Origin: Flavobacteriales bacterium
Lineage (GTDB): Bacteria > Bacteroidota > Bacteroidia > Flavobacteriales_D > Crocinitomicaceae
Assembly (NCBI GenBank): GCA_022361195.1
Contig: JAKSBJ010000326.1
Location: 1-36,116 of the forward strand
Reading direction: 5' to 3'
Length of the DNA: 36,116 nucleotides
Numbering within the stretch: the stretch's first letter is position 1; each line of letters begins with the position of its first letter. The notes below the pieces were generated by a model, which ran no database searches, was not told where the DNA came from, and was given only the letters and a program-made list of their open reading frames with translations. Position numbers and translations under genes: made by a program. Of this stretch, positions 33,102-36,116 are shown one piece after another.

Positions 33102-35000
33102 TTAAGAGTCCCAACCCAAAATTTCATCAATAGTATTGAACGAAATAGCATGGTAATTAGGACGGGCTTTTGCATAAATCTCTCTTCCTAAAGCCAATCC
33201 TTCTTCGCTCTTAGCCAATTCGGTATAAATAGGCTCAAGGAATTTTCTTCGTCCTACATTCACCAAAAAGTCTTCCATATGCGGATTAATTTTGTCGTAT
33301 CCTCTTTCAATTGAAAGCACATACCATTCAGCCATAATTTCCGAGTTCCCACAATCTGAGAATCCAAATTCTTTATCCAACATTTCTAATTTATCCGCTC
33401 CAACCTCAGCTGGTATGTGGCGAATAAAGTGCATCCACTCCTGTGTTGTCCATTCATCTTTATTAATTCCTAATTCTGCTGCATTTTCAACAATTGGAAC
33501 TTTGATCGATTTCTCTTCTACTTTCAAAAAACGATCAGACTCTACCTTCACACAATTATCGGGAATTCCTTCTCCATAAATCCACTCATCCACATTAAAG
33601 TCAACACCTTCCGGCTCCAACAAATTTTCATCTAAGTAAGCAATAAACACCTCGGTTGTGAGCGTTTGAAACTCATGATCACCAAAATATTGATTCAGGA
33701 AATCATCGAACTTTTCCCTACCAACCGTCGCCTCCAGAGTTTTTAAGAACATCGCTCCTTTTACATAAGCGATTGCTGTCATTCCATCATCCGGATTACG
33801 ATTTTCCAAATCTAATTTCAGATGTGTATCTTCCGGGAATTCACCATTTAAAATATCCTCATTTTCATGTTCTAACTCCTGATATTCGATAGAAAGCAAC
33901 ATATCTGCACGCTCCTTTCCATAGATTTCTTCCATGATTCTGTTCTCAAAATACACTGTAAAACCTTCATTGAGCCAGAAATCGTCCCAGGTAGCGTTCG
34001 TAACTAAATTGCCTGACCACGAATGTGCCAACTCATGAGCAATTAGGGACACCAATGATTTATCCCCAGCCAAAATTGTCGGCGTCGCAAAGGTCAATTT
34101 TGGATTTTCCATTCCACCAAATGGGAATGACGGAGGAAGAACGATAATGTCATAACGTCCCCATTTATAATCTCCATATAAACCTTCAGCAGCCTCAACC
34201 ATTGCTTCCACATCTGTAAACTCGTTTTTACATTTTTCAATCTCCGAAGGCTCAGAATAAACTCCAGTTCTCTCTCCCAATGAAGCAAATTCAAGATCTC
34301 CAACAGCCAAGGCAATCAAATAACATGGAATTGGGTTTTCCATTTCAAAATGGTATTTTCCTTCTTCATTTTTTTCTGTTGGATTATCAGCACTCATTAC
34401 AGCTAACAAGTCTGTCGGCACCTGAATATCGGCACTGTAGGTGATTCGATTTCCTGGTGTATCCTGACAAGGAATCCAGGTTCGGGTCAAAACAGCTTGT
34501 CCTTGAGTAAACAAATAAGGATGTTTTTTACCTGCAGTTTGCTGAGGATTTAACCACTGTAAAGCTTCAGACTCAGGTGTAGTAGCAAAGAAAATTTCAA
34601 CTTCTTTTGTTTCTGGACTAATATCCACCGTCAAAGCGGCTCCTAATAAGTCATCAGCTTCTCCAATTTCAAAAGTTGTTTCAGTTCCGTCATCCAAAGT
34701 AACTTTAGAAATCTCAACATCTCTAATGTCGAAAATCATCTTATTTGTTCCGGCCGTATTGTTGATTGAATGGACCACGCTTCCATTCAAAATTCGTTGT
34801 TCAAAATCAACACTAAGATTTAAGTGTAAGTGAGTTGAATTAACCTCATTTACGTTGGAATAAGAGTGAACATCGTCCACCACCAGGCTTGTTGTTTGTG
34901 TAGAATCAACCGTTTGTTCGTCTGAATCTGCAGTAGGGCTCCCGCAGGAAATTAATACGGTTAATGGTAGGAACACCAATAGTTTCAAGGGTTTTAACAT
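33102..35000 (-). CDS. M1-family aminopeptidase lipoprotein (leukotriene A4 hydrolase-like)
   Basis: 632 residues. Lipobox ending at C19 (TVLISC), so the enzyme is membrane-anchored in the envelope. Substrate-binding GGMEN is at 295-299. The zinc site is H322-E-L-A-H326 with the third ligand E345 (HEXXH-x18-E). It removes N-terminal residues from peptides. The N-terminal beta domain (about 45-250) and a shorter helical C-terminal region give the roughly 600-residue LTA4H-like layout rather than the 850-residue PepN form. It sits next to the POT peptide transporter gene but on the opposite strand, so both are plausible parts of peptide use. Confidence 0.95.
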   Translation of the reverse strand: MLKPLKLLVFLPLTVLISCGSPTADSDEQTVDSTQTTSLVVDDVHSYSNVNEVNSTHLHLNLSVDFEQRILNGSVVHSINNTAGTNKMIFDIRDVEISKVTLDDGTETTFEIGEADDLLGAALTVDISPETKEVEIFFATTPESEALQWLNPQQTAGKKHPYLFTQGQAVLTRTWIPCQDTPGNRITYSADIQVPTDLLAVMSADNPTEKNEEGKYHFEMENPIPCYLIALAVGDLEFASLGERTGVYSEPSEIEKCKNEFTDVEAMVEAAEGLYGDYKWGRYDIIVLPPSFPFGGMENPKLTFATPTILAGDKSLVSLIAHELAHSWSGNLVTNATWDDFWLNEGFTVYFENRIMEEIYGKERADMLLSIEYQELEHENEDILNGEFPEDTHLKLDLENRNPDDGMTAIAYVKGAMFLKTLEATVGREKFDDFLNQYFGDHEFQTLTTEVFIAYLDENLLEPEGVDFNVDEWIYGEGIPDNCVKVESDRFLKVEEKSIKVPIVENAAELGINKDEWTTQEWMHFIRHIPAEVGADKLEMLDKEFGFSDCGNSEIMAEWYVLSIERGYDKINPHMEDFLVNVGRRKFLEPIYTELAKSEEGLALGREIYAKARPNYHAISFNTIDEILGWDS

Positions 35001-35210
35001 AGATCGTTTTTTGGTTTAAATTTCTCTTGGTTGCCTTAAATGTAGCGGATTCAAACCAGCGAGGAGGCAAAATTTATATCAACGGCGTCTAATAGTCGTT
35101 AAAGTTTAATTTTTAAAGGATTAAATTTGCCTGTTGAATTTAAATGTTAAACGGTGATATATTTTACTTTATTTTGTTTAATTTCACGGGCCTATTAAAA
35201 TTTCGCAACT

Positions 35211-36116
35211 ATGAGCCAAAACACCGCCATTGATCAGCAAAAACAGCTTTTTGGACATCCTGTTGGACTTTATGTACTCTTCTTTACCGAAATGTGGGAG
35301 CGTTTCAGCTACTACGGAATGCGTGCCCTTTTGGTACTTTACATTTCATCTACCGTTGGTGATGGAGGATTAGGATGGACAAAAGCCAGTGCATTAGAAT
35401 TGTACGGTTGGTATACCATGTTGGTTTATGTAATGTCTATTCCTGGTGGTATCATTGCTGATAGGGTTTTAGGACAAAAGAAATCAGTCCTATACGGTGC
35501 TATTATTTTGGTAGCTGGTCACGGAATTTTAGCCATTGAGCAATTATGGGCTTTCTACTCAGGATTAGGTCTCATCATTTTGGGAGTTGGAATGTTAAAG
35601 CCCAATATCTCAACTATGGTTGGTGGGCTTTATAAGCAAGGAGACTTGAGACGAGATAAAGGTTTTACTATCTTTTATATTGGAATTAACATTGGGGCCT
35701 TCTTATCTGCACTAATTGTAGGATACGTAGGTGAAACTTACGGATGGCATTACGGTTTTGGATTAGCCGGAATTGGGATGTTGTTCGGATTAGTTGTTTA
35801 TATGTGGGGACAAAAGCACCTTAAGCATGTAGGTAACTTCTTAGGAAACTCAACCAATGCAGAAGAAAAAGCTGCAATGGATAAACCACTTACGAAAATT
35901 GAAAGAGATAGAATGGTGGTTCTATTAATCTCTTTCTTAATCATTATCGTTTTCTGGGGAGCTTTTGAGCAAGCAGGAGGTTTGTTAAACATTTACGCAA
36001 ACGAAAAAATTGATCGTAACATTTTTGGATGGGAAATGCCAGCAACTTGGTTCCAGTCTTTTAATGCTGCCTTCATCATCATTTTTGGAACATTAGTAGC
36101 CGGTTTTTGGGCAAGA
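35211..36116 (+). CDS. Proton-dependent oligopeptide transporter (POT/PTR2), 5' part
   Basis: 302 codons are visible before the window edge, all in frame; the full family length is about 450-550. The ExxERF motif is at E27-M-W-E30-R-F32, followed by SYYGMR. The second POT signature FYxxINIG appears as FYIGINIGAF. Several membrane helices are present. It takes up di- and tripeptides with protons across the inner membrane. An exact -7 box TAAATTTG (35122-35129) lies 80 bp upstream. It is divergent from the M1 aminopeptidase gene. Confidence 0.93.
   Translation, partial: MSQNTAIDQQKQLFGHPVGLYVLFFTEMWERFSYYGMRALLVLYISSTVGDGGLGWTKASALELYGWYTMLVYVMSIPGGIIADRVLGQKKSVLYGAIILVAGHGILAIEQLWAFYSGLGLIILGVGMLKPNISTMVGGLYKQGDLRRDKGFTIFYIGINIGAFLSALIVGYVGETYGWHYGFGLAGIGMLFGLVVYMWGQKHLKHVGNFLGNSTNAEEKAAMDKPLTKIERDRMVVLLISFLIIIVFWGAFEQAGGLLNIYANEKIDRNIFGWEMPATWFQSFNAAFIIIFGTLVAGFWAR

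Overview
The window looks like chromosomal DNA of a marine-type Bacteroidota (Flavobacteriia or a close relative). Four things point there: AT-rich codon use; a short 289-residue primary sigma factor; promoters with the Bacteroidota -7 box TAnnTTTG (TTG-N18-TATCTTTG ahead of rpmH, TTTG-N18-TACCTTTG ahead of an Rrf2 regulator); and lineage-typical families, namely a type IX secretion (T9SS) sorting domain, carboxypeptidase-regulatory-like beta-sandwich domains, a TonB-dependent receptor, DUF5686, and LytS/LytTR signalling without an HTH output. There is no phage, IS element, CRISPR array, rRNA or tRNA that I can see.

Layout. 1-4.7 kb: a 12-copy ACAAC microsatellite, a secreted serine hydrolase of the beta-lactamase family, a one-PDZ HtrA protease, and a T9SS cargo protein with lamin-tail-like and SprB domains. 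4.7-8.6 kb (minus strand): a sulfate-assimilation operon, DUF2061-cysH-small ORF-cysD-cysN, headed by an Rrf2 regulator gene and a dyad that looks like its operator. 8.5-12.4 kb: GNAT acetyltransferase, rpoD, an MsbA-type ABC exporter and rpmH. 12.4-15.1 kb: purK and purE separated by an acyltransferase-3 gene. 15.1-19.2 kb: a palindrome-controlled DoxX/MarR pair, an unrecognised lipoprotein, a two-gene ABC-2 exporter and a DUF3817 protein. 19.2-22.4 kb: aroQ and xerD head to head, then ribD and an EamA transporter. 22.4-26.6 kb: a TonB receptor, LytS-type kinase and LytTR regulator in one operon. 26.7-36.1 kb: a DUF4139 protein with an inserted domain, an NAD(P)-binding epimerase-like protein, a lipoprotein alpha/beta hydrolase, DUF5686, an M1 aminopeptidase and the 5' part of a POT peptide transporter.

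How the parts fit. RpoD at 9.2 kb is the factor expected to read the TAnnTTTG boxes seen before about ten genes here; several boxes lie so close to the start codon that the leaders must be very short or absent. Genes are tightly packed: four convergent pairs share a 4-bp YTAA as both stop codons. The M1 aminopeptidase, the POT transporter and the secreted hydrolases suit a life on peptides and other polymers. The least explained parts are the 51-residue basic ORF and the 193-bp spacer inside the cys operon, and a lipoprotein with a His-Gly/Ala-Cys pattern that recalls clan CD peptidases.
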